Numbered from the stretch's first letter, positions 34,201 through 47,791 are shown. The stretch: 64,000 nucleotides of DNA from Perca fluviatilis (GCF_010015445.1 NC_053123.1:7524434-7588433), one strand, 5' to 3'. The notes: generated by a model not told the origin, from the sequence alone. Program-made: numbers and translations.

Positions 34201-34853
34201 TATGCAGCTCAGTATACAAATATGGCGTGCAGAGTTCAGGTTTAGGAAAAGATCATGGTTTGGGTTAATATAGACCCTTTCTGGCAAAAAAAACTCCTAA
34301 GGGCTAACTTCTCCCATGTGCCTATGTTCAGCTACACATTAAGGAAAACTTTCAAACGGTTTTATGTTAAATGTATGTTTTAGTCTAGCAGCCACCCAAT
34401 AGAGCTTGTAAACCCAAAAATGTTGAGTACACCAAAGTTTTATTGCAGAAATGTAAAGTATGGGTCCCCAGCATACAGAAACTGCCGGATGCTAATTTTC
34501 GTATGTTGATCAATTTGCATAATTAGCACAATTTGCATAATTAACAGTATTGTATATATACAACATAAATAGATTTTGCACTGTGTGATCAGTTTCTACA
34601 ATATTGGAGGGGTTTAAGAGGTTTTAGAGGATGCTGAATTCAATTCTGGCACTTTTAGACTTCAAAATGGTAATTCTATAAATATATAATAAAATATAAA
34701 TTTGGATACATTTAGACACATTTTTTATTATTTTTGAACAACATTTCACATTTCAGAATCACAAGAGCTCTTGCTTTTTGATGTGAATGTTGATAACCTA
34801 AATTTGTTTACATTTAAGGTAGTGAGTATGTAAGTAAGTTCCAGAAAAGGGGA

Positions 34854-36326
34854 ATGAAGGTCAGTGTGAAGGTTGTTTGTGACCTTGAGTCATTATTTGC
34901 TCAGCTGTTGATGGTGGGAGGCCAGGGAAAAATGGAGCTCTCTTCTCTCTTCAAATCTGAGCTTAGCCCAGTCCCCTTGTCTATCATTAATGACAATGGA
35001 TGCCTCCGAAAGGGCAATAAGTCAGTGCTTGTCCAGCAGCTCGGAATTCCAGTCTGCAATCCCCAGCCACCAGATTTTTTTGTTGTGGATGCAACCAAGC
35101 TCATTTATCACGTGGTTTGACCATCGTCTTGTACAGTGGCAGATCTTGCAGCCAGCATGGGACGTCGGCTTAATTGTTACGACACCCAAACATTTGTCAT
35201 CTTTGACAGATATTTGCAGGTGTCTGCCAAGGCGTATGAGAGACATAGAAGAGCAGGAGAGAGCTTCACAGAGTACAAGCTCTCATTGACTACACCTCTA
35301 CCTAGTCGAGACAAAGTCTTGAACAACAACCACAACAAACAAAGGCTGAGCGAACTCCTGTGTACTTTCAACGTAGGAAGTAAGATCATGATGGTCAGTA
35401 AAGCTGACAGCATTGATGCTCATGATGAGGCAGATATATCATTTATATCTTACATGTTAGATGCTGTCAACAAGGAGCTTCAACTGTTCACATTCTCAGT
35501 GATGACACCGATGTCTTTGTGCTTATGGTTTATTGGTGTTGGAAGGCTGGTATCACAACTAACCTACTGATGGAAAAATGGAATGGCACTGTTGCATAAA
35601 TGCAACTGCTGAGAATCTGGTTGACCAATGTGGTTCCATTCTGGCATGCATGCTCTTTCGGGATGTGATACCATCTCATATACTGTCGGGAAGGGGAAGG
35701 TGTCTGCACTCAAGGCCATGAGAGTTGTACCTGGTAAGCTTCTCCACTGTATTGGAGAGGCAGAAGCCACAGATTTACAGATCACAAAAGCAACGAAGGC
35801 TTTCTTTCTGGCTCTGTACAATCAGAGGAACTCTGTTACCTTGGATGCAACCCGGTATGAAATTTACCGAAAGCGCAAAAAGCCCCCAGCACTGAAGACA
35901 CTACCTCCTACAGAGCGCAATATGCGCCTTCATGTAAGACGTGCCCACCTACAGGTGCTGTTATGGAAAGCAGCAGACCAGCCTGATCCACCGGTTGTGG
36001 ATATCACTTTGTGTGGATGGGACAAGAAGATGGGTCTAAAGGAAGGAGAGGAACTGGTCATGCCCACCCAGGATTCAAGTCCTGCTTTGTTAGATGTTGT
36101 CAGCTGTGGTTGCAAAGCCGGGTTGAAACCTTGCACATCAGCAAAGTGCAGTTGTGCAGCTGCAAGTCTGGCCAGTACCAGTTATTGTTCCTGCAAAGGC
36201 AATGATGGTATATGCTGCAACATACTTACACAACACCAAGAACACAAAGAGAGGGATGAAGGGTGTGGAGAAGATGATGACAGAACAGACAAGGATAGTG
36301 AAGATGATGAGGCTGCCTTTTGTTAA
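34854..36326 (+). pseudogene. PIN/XPG-nuclease-like protein with Cys-rich tail
   Basis: Nearly 490 codons keep one frame apart from defects. An acidic N-terminal motif (FVVDATKLIYHVV) is followed by TGA at 35118-35120 where W is likely. Next come FVIFDRYLQVSAKAYERHRRAG-type sequence as in XPG/FEN nucleases, and HDEADISFISYMLDAV. A shifted frame then gives ILSDDTDVFVLMVYW (near 35495-35540), a pattern of conserved acidic residues expected of a PIN fold. HALSGCDTISYTVGKGK lies at about 35650. A Cys-rich tail (CGCKAGLKPC, CSCAAASL, YCSCKGN) ends in an acidic tail at 36326. At least two frameshifts lie between 35470 and 35640. Function in the element is unknown. Confidence 0.7.
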
Positions 36327-36587
36327 TTAATTGTGAGGAATAGCAGTTTGCCTGAAGGTGGTAGCCAGTGTGTGCTTTGTGTGGTGCAGAGTTGAGGCCC
36401 TCTTGGTTAGCCTTGCATCTGGGGGGCTGACCCGGATTACCCAGACTCAGTTTTAACTTTTGCGTCTGGCGGAGTTTTAACTGGGTCCTCATTGGATCTT
36501 GTGACTTGCGGACCAACCTGGACAGCCCTTCTGCCATTAGGGCATGGCCCTAGCGACTTGCGGGGCCTGTCTTGTATGGCATGTACA

Positions 36588-37542
36588 CACTGCGTTTCCT
36601 CAAATAAAAACCGGTAGTCAATTAAAAGCCGGGCCTCTGATAGTGGCCGGGGCGTGGTCAACACAGACAAATAAAGGCCGGTCTCAAATTGAGGCCAGGG
36701 AAAAAATAGTGTGGATAATCTCCTAAATGCCTTTCATATAATATTAAGTCAAAATAAAATTCAAGTTCATTGTAATGTACATTTCTACCAATTTAATTGA
36801 ACAGATTCAACAATATAGTCATGCTTTTTTCCACACTTTGTTTTTCTGGATTATTGTCCTACCGGTATTTTAGTCAGTGCGGCTGTATATGTAACTCAGC
36901 CAAGTGTAGTTTGCAGTAACGTACAGGTGCCAATAGATGGCAGTAACTACATTGGATATAACACGGGTCTCATTTTGTGCTAGCAGAAAATGACGGGCTC
37001 TGGTGTTATTGACGGACTTTTCAACAACAAAACGAAAATTAAGTTTTAACGTATGCCGAGGAAAACTCGGGTGAAAAAACTGCGAGACATTTGGACATTG
37101 ACCCCAGGTGAATCTGATACTGGAAGAAACAGAAGGATGAGCTGACAAGATTAGCCGACAAGAGCAGAGCACAGCTAGCTAGCTGGAGGTGGGAGGAAAC
37201 AAGTTAGCCTGGTGCTAGAAACAAAGCTAGCTAGCTACCGTCTGTAACATTAATCAGATACTGGTGTGCTGCAAACCAGCAACTACTGTATTCTCTTATT
37301 GTAACATACCAGCAATACCGTAGTACCTGTATTTGAAATAAATACCCTGTACATTTATGGTGTTCAAACTGACACAATGTTAGTGTTTGATTCTATGGTT
37401 TTTCATTTTAAATAGTTTATTTAAAATAATTATACATATCAAACAGATGGAATTAGAAATAAAGGCCTGCCTCTAATAAAAGCCTGCTTCAAATAAATAA
37501 AGGTAAATAAAGGCCCCAGCTTTTATTTGAGGAAATACGGTA
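36588..37542. mobile_element. TIR element with TTTCCTCAAATAAAARC ends, nested
   Basis: The left CACTGCGTTTCCTCAAATAA and the reverse complement of the right, TACCGTATTTCCTCAAATAA, are inverted ends. The arms continue with AAAGCC/AAGGCC words. I could not fix a target duplication. It sits between the nuclease-like gene and the right end of the 34381-38188 element. Confidence 0.65.
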
Positions 37543-38188
37543 TATTGTATATTTATACATAATTCGATAATCACACATGGTGATGTCATCTCATTGGGTG
37601 TCTTGAAGAGCTACCCCATTAATATGTATCGTACAGTTGCAGGATTCAAGTTATGTAAAATACGTGCATTGCTTTTTCCTCCAGAAATGCATAACATTCA
37701 GCCTAACAAAGATTCATCGTTTATCCAAAAAGCAATTTTGAATCTTCAAAAATGTCAGAAGGGGATTCAGCTTCACTACACCCTGAAAACAATGCATCAA
37801 CATTCACAAGAGCACTCATGATTCTAAAATGTAAGATTATTGTGTTTACTATAAAAATAACCTAAAATTATGCCTGAAAGTAATCAAAATTTGCCTAAAT
37901 AAATCAAAATATGTAATAAAATTAGATTACAAAAGCTCTTTGAAATCTGAAATGAGCATCTTCTAAAACCTCTAAAACCACTCACATATTGTAGAAATTG
38001 GCCATACTGTGCAAATTATGTGGTCAAAATGGATAATTAAGCTAATAATGCTAATTATGCAAATTGCTCAACATGTGCAAATTAGCATCCAGCAGTTTAT
38101 GTATACTGGGGACCCATACTTCACATTTCTGCACTAAAACTTTGGTGTACTCAACATTTCCAGGTTCACCTAGTTGGCTACTAGACTA

Positions 38189-40249
38189 TTTTCTTGGGTC
38201 AATATGTTGAAATCTCCAACAGCTTATAGCCTACTGATGTTATACTCATCAATACCCCCTTCAATTTGCGGGCAAGACATGTTTCTTGACATTTATATAG
38301 CCACAGTGGCTGAACAAAGTTTGCTGCATTTCAAACATGCATCTTCCTTCATTCTTGTTCTATTGAACTGCGAAGATAGTGCTTACCAATCATTTACAAT
38401 ATTAGTTTATATCAAGAGACACACAAGGACCCTAGGAACATAGGGATGATCTCCGTTGTTGTGTACTGGCTGACACACTCATCAGTCTGCTGGGCTTTGT
38501 GAAAAGCAAAAACATGCAATGCCACCTGATTGTTTAAATGTAAAAACTATACATTGTGGCATTTCACTCCCTAAAATTGTCTTTGCCAGAGCGTACAGAC
38601 TGACAATTGTGATGAGGATTTACCAGATAATAGCTAACTGTTTCAATTTAGTTTAGCTAACTTGCAAAACAAGCTTATAAAAACCTAAGAATGAGAAGCT
38701 TTGATTCTGCCCTTGATTTTAAGGGGACGATTAAGCACAGGGAGGTTGTAGTGACAGGGCACTTTATAGTTTAAAGAGGTCATGATCCCAATGCAGTGTA
38801 TTAGGAATAAACAAGACCTGGTGCTCAAAATGAATCCAAAGTACATCTCAAACAAATGGGACAAACCACATGTACAATTTCCTCAAAAAAAACTATGGAA
38901 AATAAACACCAGTATTAAGAATGCCTGTTTGATCGAAACAAGGGCAAAATACAGGACAAAATAACATGGGTCTGCTCAAATAAAACCAATGGCCCGAGTA
39001 TTGTGCCGAGCCACATGTTACAGGAAGAGGCTCCTTTGGTCTACACGTGCAATGCAGGCAAGGACAGAGAGGGCACAACCTTTGGCATAACACCACATTA
39101 CAGTGTCACAGCCAGTCACGCTCCATCTCCTCTGGGCTTGTTATAGCAAGACACAGTCTGTCAGGTGTCTCATGAGTGCCAGACCATGAATACACCACCG
39201 CGAATGTGAGCAGTATATGGCGTCTAATTAAGCAGTTCATTAATTAATTTGTGTCATATTATGTGACATGGCGGTGCCCTCTACTGCTAAAGGGACTTCC
39301 TGGTGGGCTTACCTGAAGGAATATGTATCAGTTCTCATCAGTTCAGTAGAACTACACCGACCAGTTTTCTTCAATTGAATTAATAGAACTCAGCGGTAAC
39401 AGCATTATGTCAGGCTAAACATGTAGGACTGCAATGTCATGTTATTTATGAAATGACAGTGAGAGTGATTCACACAGTGGAATCATGTTAGTGTTAAAGT
39501 TAACGTGTGAATGTGAGATATGTCTCCAGTCCAGTGAAAGCCTATCAAAACACTCCTGTGGGGGTGTTAAATACAACATTTAGCACCCACCCAAACTGTC
39601 AGACAAACAAAGATATCTTGCTCAAGAGTTAGGTAAATGAGTTCCTTTGGTACTGAACTCCCCCATCCTGGATTTATATGGTTTTATGAATCACTTTTGA
39701 GACATCCAAATTATCAGAGAGGGTTGGTTGTGTCACAAAAGTACGAGCAGTAATCCTAATAATCCGTAATCCAAAATCACTCAGGAATCAGCCATTAAAA
39801 CCTTGTATGAGAATGTTAAAATTTAACCCAGTTGACTAACACCGGAGTAGTTGTCAGACCATTTTCTAGGTTTAGCCTTGGGCTATATTATTGACCACAG
39901 TCACACAAAAACAGTGCTTTATATCTTTTGACGGTTACAGCAAAAGAAAAAAAAATGTCTTCACACTTTATTCCTTTTACCAGCTTCCCCTCTTGGAAGG
40001 CAGGGAGTCGGTGTGAACAGGTCATCAGTCCATCACAGGGCCACAAAGATCTCACACATATGAAAGCCCACATAGAACAAAGAGTGCTGAAGGGCAAAGG
40101 CGTAAAAACAAGAATAAAACAGTCTGGGATTGCAAATGGCCACCCGTACTCTGTCAAGTCAAAAAATGTAATAAAAATCTATCTAAATGAACTATATGAA
40201 ATACCATATACCATGTTGCAAACACATCAGCTAATAATAATCAACTTAG
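38189..40249. other. No gene recognised
   Basis: About 2 kb of unique-looking sequence. The + frame at 38174-38443 overlaps the element edge and resembles nothing known. Confidence 0.5.
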
Positions 40250-41586
40250 TACATGGTTATAGTCAGTGTTGGGAAGGATACTTTCAAAATGTATTTCGTT
40301 ACAGAATACAGAATACATGCCCACAAATGTAATTTGTAACGTATTCCGTTACGTTACTCAATCTGAGTAACGTATTCTGAATACTTGGATTACTTCAGGA
40401 TTACTTACACATTGAATTGTGTTTTATAAGTGTAGGAATGCAGCTATCGCATCCAGCTTACTAAACAGGCCAATAATGGTGTGTTCTTTTTATTCCAACT
40501 ACCTGAATGTGTACCTGAACAAGCAGATAGATTATTGTATTGGTAGTCCCGAACTGCATACTACAAAAATCTAACCGCAGTCTTGCTACCACGAGCTAAT
40601 TTTAGCTAACGTTAGCTAGCATGTCAAACGGGGCTAGTCAGTCTTTAAACGGCTCTGGAGCTAGTAAATCAGCACGTAGGAGAATGTAAAGGCCGCCGAC
40701 CAATGTTAAAATAGCAAGGTGACCAGTAAAACTACAGCAGACGACTACCCTTGGCTAATTAAAAAATAACTTACTTTAAGATGCTTCTTCAGGTTGGAGG
40801 TGGAGTAATTTGGACGCTGAAAGGAGGTTGGTTGCTGGCAAGCAGAGGTTGCACTGCACAGTTATATTTCATTCTCCCTGTTCGTTCTTTAATGTGAAAT
40901 GCTGTTTGAATTTCCAAGATAGAAACTTATTCCTGCCCTGGCTCTGTCGTGCCGGTTCCGACTCCATTGTGACTGATCACGCAAATAGCTATTTTTTTCG
41001 ATTTCATATCGGGGCTTCTGGAAAATACATAGAGTTGCCTTAATTTAGTCAAAGTGAATAAACTCGTGAAACAGATAAGTATCGTCATGTAATCCATTGA
41101 TTTCAACAATGTAACTGTATTCTAAATACCAACTATTTAAATTGTAACTGTAAGGGAATACAGTTACTCATAATTTGTATTCTGAATACGTAACGCCGTT
41201 ACATGTATTCCGTTACTCCCCAACACTGGTTATAGTTTATTTTGAGGAAAATTGCTTATTCGCTTTCTTGCAGAGAGATGAGAAGACTCATGTTTGCGCC
41301 CCAAACGTTCGTGGCTACAGCGAGCACGCATTTAACTTTGCTTAGCTTAGCATAAAGACTGGAAGCAGAGGGAAACAGCTAGCCTGGTTCTGTCTTCACA
41401 TGGTCACAAGGTGCTGGTAAGAGGACTTTTTTTTTTATTTTTGACATTCGACAGAGCAAGGCTAACTTCCATTGTAAACTACAGTTGTCTCTTATTATCT
41501 AATTGGCTTCATCCGTACAAAATACCTTCTCATCTAACGCTCACAAGGAAGCACAGCATGTTTCCCAAAACATCAAGCTATTCCTT
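40250..41586. mobile_element. TTAA-class long-TIR element, split by a hAT
   Basis: The right end reads GCTATTCCTTTTAA (TTAA at 41587-41590), with the words GAAACAGCTAGCCTGG and CTTAGCATAAAGACTGG inside. The left part (GTTATAGTTTATTTTGAGG, then GCTTATTCGCTTTCTTGC) matches the reverse complement of the right end only roughly and lost its TTAA. The hAT at 40264-41228 sits within this left end. It resembles a well-known fish foldback family ending TTAAAGGAATAGTTTGACAT. Confidence 0.6.
40264..41228. mobile_element. hAT-like non-autonomous element with 8-bp duplication
   Basis: It starts CAGTGTTGGGAAGGATAC and ends GTTACTCCCCAACACTG. The 8-bp duplication GTTATAGT is perfect (40256-40263, 41229-41236). 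Both arms are rich in GTATTCNGAATAC and CGTTAC words. No transposase frame is present. Confidence 0.93.
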
Positions 41587-41590
41587 TTAA

Positions 41591-44500
41591 AGGTAAAATT
41601 ATAAACACAGTTTATGCCATGGGCTGAAAGATGTCACTTTGCTAAAGCAGCACATAGTCTGGAGAATTCAGTCATCTCCACAGGGGTGATAAGTCAGCAG
41701 TGACCAATTCTGCACTCCAAATTTATCTGCCTGGCCCCGCATGAAGCCATAACTCATGCTGCTTCTTCATTACCTGGGATCCTGTGTGCCTGGACCAGCT
41801 TTGTTCTACAGTGGAGGGTGTCCATTAATCCCACACTGCAATAATCTCCACTATCTTAATGATGCCACCAAGAAAGACAGAGACAGAGGAGTAGGTGAGG
41901 ACAATAGTTTTTGTTCTCTTAAAACATGATGAACCTTTGGAAACACTTCATCTTGTTATCTCACTTACTACTTCCAATCAAAGCGTTTGTAACGGAAGCC
42001 TGGGTCGCAGCAGTGGAGCAGCTTGGACTCAATTGGCTAAACTACAGTACAAGGCTTTAGCTTAAGTGTTTTGGTAGAAACGCTTTTTTACTGTCCTGTT
42101 AATCATTGACTATCAGGGGGCTTTCAAAATGCTTGATGATTATTTGGTCACAGTTCACTAATGCTGGAAACAGGAGATTGAACCTAAATGCAGATAAAGG
42201 CAGAGTAATAAAGTAGCAAAACCTTTGACTTTAAGTCTGAACGACTCTTACAGTAAGTTATCATAATTGACAGCAGTGTTATTAACAAAGGTCACATTAG
42301 TTAGAGTGGCATTTAGCAGCATATGCTATGTATAGAACTCAGGGAATTGGGTTTTCAAAGCCACTGCAGGTGCATCCTTTAAAAAAATGGGAAATTATTT
42401 CACGTGAAAGGAGGAACAGTCTGCAAGCCATGATGAACTCACAAAAACTAGTATTAGTAAAAAAAGTATTAAAGAAGAACAATACGGAGCACTCCTGGTG
42501 TCAGCTGAGAAAGAAAATAAAGAGCAAGGCCTAAATCCTTTCACAACTGTGCCCTCAAATTCACAATCTGTACATTACATTTCGGCCTATCACGTAATGC
42601 CCTCTGGCCCAAAAAGACTTCTAGCCTTACATGACGAAAGAGACGTCTGTAAATCAGTGGATAGATTTTTTTTTTTTTAGCGTGACAACCCCCGCGAAAT
42701 GAATCATTTCACAATCAGAATTTGATCCATTCTGTCTGATAATAGATAGCAGAATAAGAATGCTGCAACCTTACATGGCCCCCTTTGTACAGTGTTTGCT
42801 GTGGTCAAAGTAAAAGTTCTTTCTTATGCCATGGTAATAGTCCTTTCTCTACCTTCTGTAGATACACAACTCAATAACGTTTGCCATTCTCAAAATCCAT
42901 GGCTCTGTGAACAGACAACAGATGATTCCCTTTACAGAGGCGTCATGCACCACTCAAGTGTTAGCACCTTGAGACAAATAAAGCAATGATGAGATTGGTA
43001 TTTGACCTCCAATGTACTTTTATTCTCACACTTTATTAAATTAACACAGCTGTGCAAACTCCATGCGTAAGACAAAGCACATAACCAATCAAAAAGTGAT
43101 AATATGACTTGAAACAACCCAAATTTCTTCCTCCTGAGGGTGTCAGGATATACTTAGACTAGTTGTCAGTATGACCTGTGCCACCTAGACAAGTTTCCTG
43201 TTCATTCCTTTTGTGCAAGAATAAAGTTATTCTGACTGACAGGAGCCTGTTGCCAAGCCAACCGCGATAAAAAGAGAGACAGAAAAAAGAAGCGGAGTGA
43301 GACCTAGTTCAACCCTCAAAGAGGAAAAGATAAAGCTTTTACTCAGTCCAGCCTATTCCATTTTGTATTTCATTTCTGCAGCATGGAAATAGGTGGAAGC
43401 GGTCAATCATTTTTCATTTCAGATAATTGGATTCTCTGGAAATGGATTTTCTGCTTAAACTCTGCTTAAAAAATTAAAAGAAAAAGGAATTTAGTTTGCT
43501 ATTTAATTTGCTCTGAAGTGCTACCAACGGCGATGCATTGACGGCACTACTGTAGGTGTAAAATAGAGGAGATATTGCATTGATAGGTCAAACACATTGA
43601 CAGGTAAAACATCTGTTCTACATTGATGACTGTAACAGACTCTGATTTGATAATTGACTGCCCTCTAATTGGACTATCCGAGGCTGAGAGTGACTTGCTA
43701 TTTCAGCTCTTATATTATATCTCCCCCCAGGCCATGCTAGCTTTCACTGCTTCACGTCTCCGTTGTAAACCTCCCCACCACCCCTTCCTGCACAGCATGC
43801 CTCCTCTGTATGCCTTCCATTCTGCTGTAGCACCAAGCCTGATATCGTACAAAGTTAAACACAGAGAAAGGTCAGGGAGGTATTGACAGAGCCCTGCTTA
43901 GAACGGTGACATTTGAGCCCAAGAGCGTGTGTTTTATTAAGTGTTCGATATCTACCGGACGTAACATGGCAGTGGGGCTGGGGGGGGGGGTTATATCCAA
44001 GGTAGTGGTGTCAGCTAATTTGCCAGAGGAGATCAAACTGTGACAGGACACGCATGACTGACCTTAGGATTACTGGACAGAGATGAGGTTTGGTTGCTAA
44101 AGCTGCTGTTAACAAATTGTTGCCTTACAGACCAGCATGGAGACGATTCCTTTCCCGAACTCTGTGCCAAGGCGGTGACCTTTTGAGACCACTTTTAACA
44201 AATGCTTTGTGAGCGTAATGTGAGACAGAGCTTATGTTACACTTACATTCTCATCACGTCTTACTTGCAGTGCAGTCTCCTTTTTATAAATGTATCATTA
44301 TTTTTCTTTTCATTTCATATGAAGCATCTTGTTATGCTGGATTTTTTTTACATATAGTTTTTACCCATGTCTACCTATCAAGAAACTATTTTTACCAGCC
44401 GCGACAGCAACATGGTATTGTTTACACTTTGTGTGTGTGTGTCTCTGTCATCATGGCAAACTGTAGCGGGAACTACCATAGAAGAGGCAACATGGGTTGG

Positions 44501-45990
44501 AAGACAGGGACGGACTGGGGCTAAAAAACAGCCCTGGACTTTCTCCCAAATAGGCCCATCACCCGTAGCCGTGCGCGACAGACACTAGCCAGGAAGTCCT
44601 GATACTATGCCACAATACTGTAGCCTATCAGACAAGGTATTCACAGCAAGTAACATCAAAACCAATGATGAGAATTGGGGTTGTGTTTATTAATGAAGCC
44701 TCCGCCTTCAAATAAAAACTAAAAATGTACAATGCCATTACATCTTTATTAAAAATAAAATACAAATAATGAAATGTCACTGGCTACAGAAACCCCAAAT
44801 TACACAAACTTGTAATTATAAAACAGTACAGAGTATTACTGACAACACTTTCAGAGATAAAGTAGGCTACTTGCTGTACCTGAACATGGGGATTAGATAT
44901 ATTGTAGGCCTATACCAAAACTACAATGAGAGTGTTAGTTACTACTATAACTATTCAAATATAAATGTATATAACATGTTTTGCTTTGTGTTAAAGAATT
45001 AGCATTGAATAACCTATTTAATATTTTCTCAATGTCATATTACACTTTTGATTCATATTAAGGCTGTGAAATGATGAAAATGACTAGGCCCTATCAATGT
45101 TGTCTGTGAAGCTTTCACAAACAACCCCCAGGTCTTTGCCTGTTCCACAATAGTAAACGCAAATATGAAAGACAAGAAAAAACTGCACTCTGATGGAAGA
45201 CAGACAGAAAGTGCAAGCTAGGATTTTTTGGTTAAACTTTTGGTAACATTTGGTGAATTATTTAGCCCCCTTTCCTGCTTGTTAGCATGTTTAGAGTGGT
45301 ACCAATGCATTCCTGATGTTATCCCGTTTAATTTAATACCATAGTCTTCATCCTAGCCGCAAAAGTGAGCTCACTACAACCTCTCATATACAACCAAGTG
45401 AAATCGCGGTCAACCCGCGATTCATTTCTAACGCGTTTAATGTTTCAAATTAACCTAACAGAAATTATTAAATACGTTAAGTTTGACAGCACTAAATGGC
45501 ACGATCATATTCATAATCATGATGCACGCTCATGTTGAGCTGACTATGCAATTCGCTAAGATGGGGATAAAGGCAGCCTAAAATGTTTCCTGCTCCGGGG
45601 ATTTACCAGTATTGCTGATGTGAAATTAACTCACGTCAAAGAATTTCTAATATACTCACGTCTAATGATGTAGGCCGACTCTTCTTTTTCAGTTTTATTT
45701 TTACACGTAGCATATAGGCCTAAGTGATTGTATTTGCGCCCCCTGCTGTTGGCTGTTAATATCGCTTTAATAGACTTTTTTTGTGCCGACGGCCGTCGGT
45801 TAGACAGCCTTTCTGAACTTTTCCAGAACGCACAGATTGTCAGTCTGTCCCTGTTGGAAGAGGATATGAGTACTTTACCAGGTGTTTATGTCTGTCTGTG
45901 GCCAGATTTTGTCACCGCGATAGCGTCCCAGTTGGAAGATGCAGCCACGAATCTTTAATGATGTCTAATTGAGATCAAAATGAGCTCGAT
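41591..45990. other. No gene recognised; scattered simple repeats
   Basis: About 4.4 kb without a supported gene. Short T, G and TG runs occur near 42668, 43980 and 44431. A dispersed-repeat-like GGGACGGACTGGGG word lies near 44507. The + frame at 45728-45958 (76 codons) has no family resemblance. Small exons of a host gene could be missed by eye. Confidence 0.45.
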
Positions 45991-46200
45991 GGTGTTTTAA
46001 GCTCCCAACGTCTCCTTCCAGGCAGCGCTGCAACCGTTGACTTCAAGGCACCTAACCCAAACCTAACCATAACCATAACCATTGCCTAATTGACTTCAAG
46101 GCACCTAACCCTAACCTTAACCCAAACCTAACCATAACCATTGCCTAATTGACTTCAAGGCAGTGCTGCCGGGAAGGAGACGTTGGGGGCTTAAAACACC
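45991..46200. mobile_element. MITE with internal CCTAA-rich tandem repeat
   Basis: The left end GGTGTTTTAAGCTCCCAACG and the reverse complement of the right end, GGTGTTTTAAGCCCCCAACG, differ at one base, and arms continue with TCTCCTTCC. The centre repeats TTGACTTCAAGGCACCTAAC at 46038 and 46090 and in part at 46149, each copy followed by CCTAACCATAACC-type runs. Confidence 0.8.
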
Positions 46201-47787
46201 GATAAACTCAAAATGAAAGCCAAGTTTGAAGACGGATGTGGTCCGAGCAAGCGTGCCAGAAGTATAGGGTTTAGAAAGTAGGAAAGGGGCCTTGCCCCTC
46301 TACTTTACAGCCTTTTTTAAGGTTGAAGCTAACTAGTTATGACCCATTTGTAAAGATGTTTGTCTTAGGAACCAATGAACTTTGGGCTGAGTGGTAGAGA
46401 AGTCAGATAGTTTTGAGAGGTGAAGTAATGCGTGCCTGATTATGGTCTTTTACCTAGGATTTGTTTACAGTAAGGCAAAGTAATAATAGCATTAGAAAAA
46501 TGCCTGCCGTATTCTTTACAAGCAAGAGGTGATTCTTACTTAATTTGCAATTCATAGCTTATCTTTTAATTACCTAATAATCGTAGTTCAGCTACAAAGG
46601 GTACACAGTAAAAAAAATTAAAAACCTTCCTTTACATTCTTGGTGATATCTGAGAAGCAACTTCTCAAATCGCAAAATGTCATCTTCCATTATTTAATCA
46701 AACCCCGGGGGAGTGAATATGAATATAAAACATGCAATATACCTATATAGTATTTGACACCGGCTTTTTTTAAATGACGCATTAGTTGATGTGTAATGCA
46801 AGATTACTTAATTACTACACATAGCATGCTCATAATTACAAAACTGGATTGTTTACCATACTTTATACTAAAAGATCCCAAAGGGTTTAGAGAGGTAAAG
46901 GTTGTAACGCCCCTGGTTCCATTTATCGAACATGATGTCTAAATTCATGTTTTTCCTCTGGGCAGACACCACACCTCAGGGCAAATTTCATTGGGAATGG
47001 GCCTTCTCGTGAATAAATGAGCTGCAACCCAGTTTTATAAATTTGGCCAGTAAGGTGATTGTTTTGTTTATGTCTACTTTAAATTGTGATCTAGTACAGA
47101 TAAATCTCCTTAAACTAGCGTATGCAACAAGTCGATAGCTGACAGTTGGATAAATCATAACACAGGACAAAATGACCATACAAAGTCATACTTTAATGCT
47201 TGAGTGCCTTAAAGTAGGTGTGAATTACTTTCACAGTGAAAGTAAATGGTCCCAGTGTCGCTCTGCTTCGGTCGTGAAAGGAAATATACTTTGTTTGGAA
47301 GGTTAAGAATTCACGTGTTAAATTCATCTCTCTACTGTACAGTTTGTGCTCATTGCTTGCACAGAAGGTCATGCAGAGCTGGTACTGACAATATACATTT
47401 CATGAATGAAACTTTTTGTTCATAATAGCTTTTTATTTTTAGCATTTTACAGAGACTGAGGAAAGCCTCTGAATGTCACACTGCTCTGGACCCACTAACT
47501 TAAAAAAGAAAGAAAAATAAATCATAATAAATGTCTCACTCCCACACTCTCATCACCACAAATACTGGACTCCTGTGTTATACAGTCACATTACAAGCTT
47601 GGAATACATTGGGTTGATTATCTGCAGGGGCTCAGAAAGAATATTACATTTCTTATGTTGAGTTCAGCAGGCATCTGCATTAAACCCACAATGACAATAA
47701 CGTAATGTGGAAATCTCTCAACTAAGATGCAACAGAGAGGATTTAGTAGTTCACAAATGCAAAAGTGATTTGTGAGATACAATGAGC
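46201..47787. other. No gene recognised
   Basis: Unique-looking AT-rich sequence. No terminal repeats or supported frames. Confidence 0.5.
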
Positions 47788-47791
47788 TTAA

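Larger units (their letters stand above)
34381..38188 (+). mobile_element. 3.8-kb TIR element carrying a PIN/XPG-like protein
   Basis: The left TAGTCTAGCAGCCA and right TGGCTACTAGACTA are inverted. The similarity resumes over about 250 bases on each side (GTTGAGTACACCAAAGTTTT, GTATGGGTCCCCAG, CATAATTAGCA and AGAGGTTTTAGA words near 34440-34640 and 37960-38165). It holds a decayed gene at 34854-36326 and an inserted element at 36588-37542. Flanks GTTT and TTTT allow at most a short 3-4 bp duplication. Academ-type DNA transposons carry an XPG-like nuclease and make 3-4 bp duplications, so Academ is one possibility, unproven. Confidence 0.7.

Noticed and set aside
45728..45958. 76-codon + frame (MYLRPLLLAVNIALIDFF start)
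   Set aside because: The N-terminus looks hydrophobic, but there is no family match, splice context or conservation evidence.
46038..46150. CCTAACCC runs as an interstitial telomere
   Set aside because: The units are irregular and confined to the centre of a MITE; they are not tandem TTAGGG arrays.
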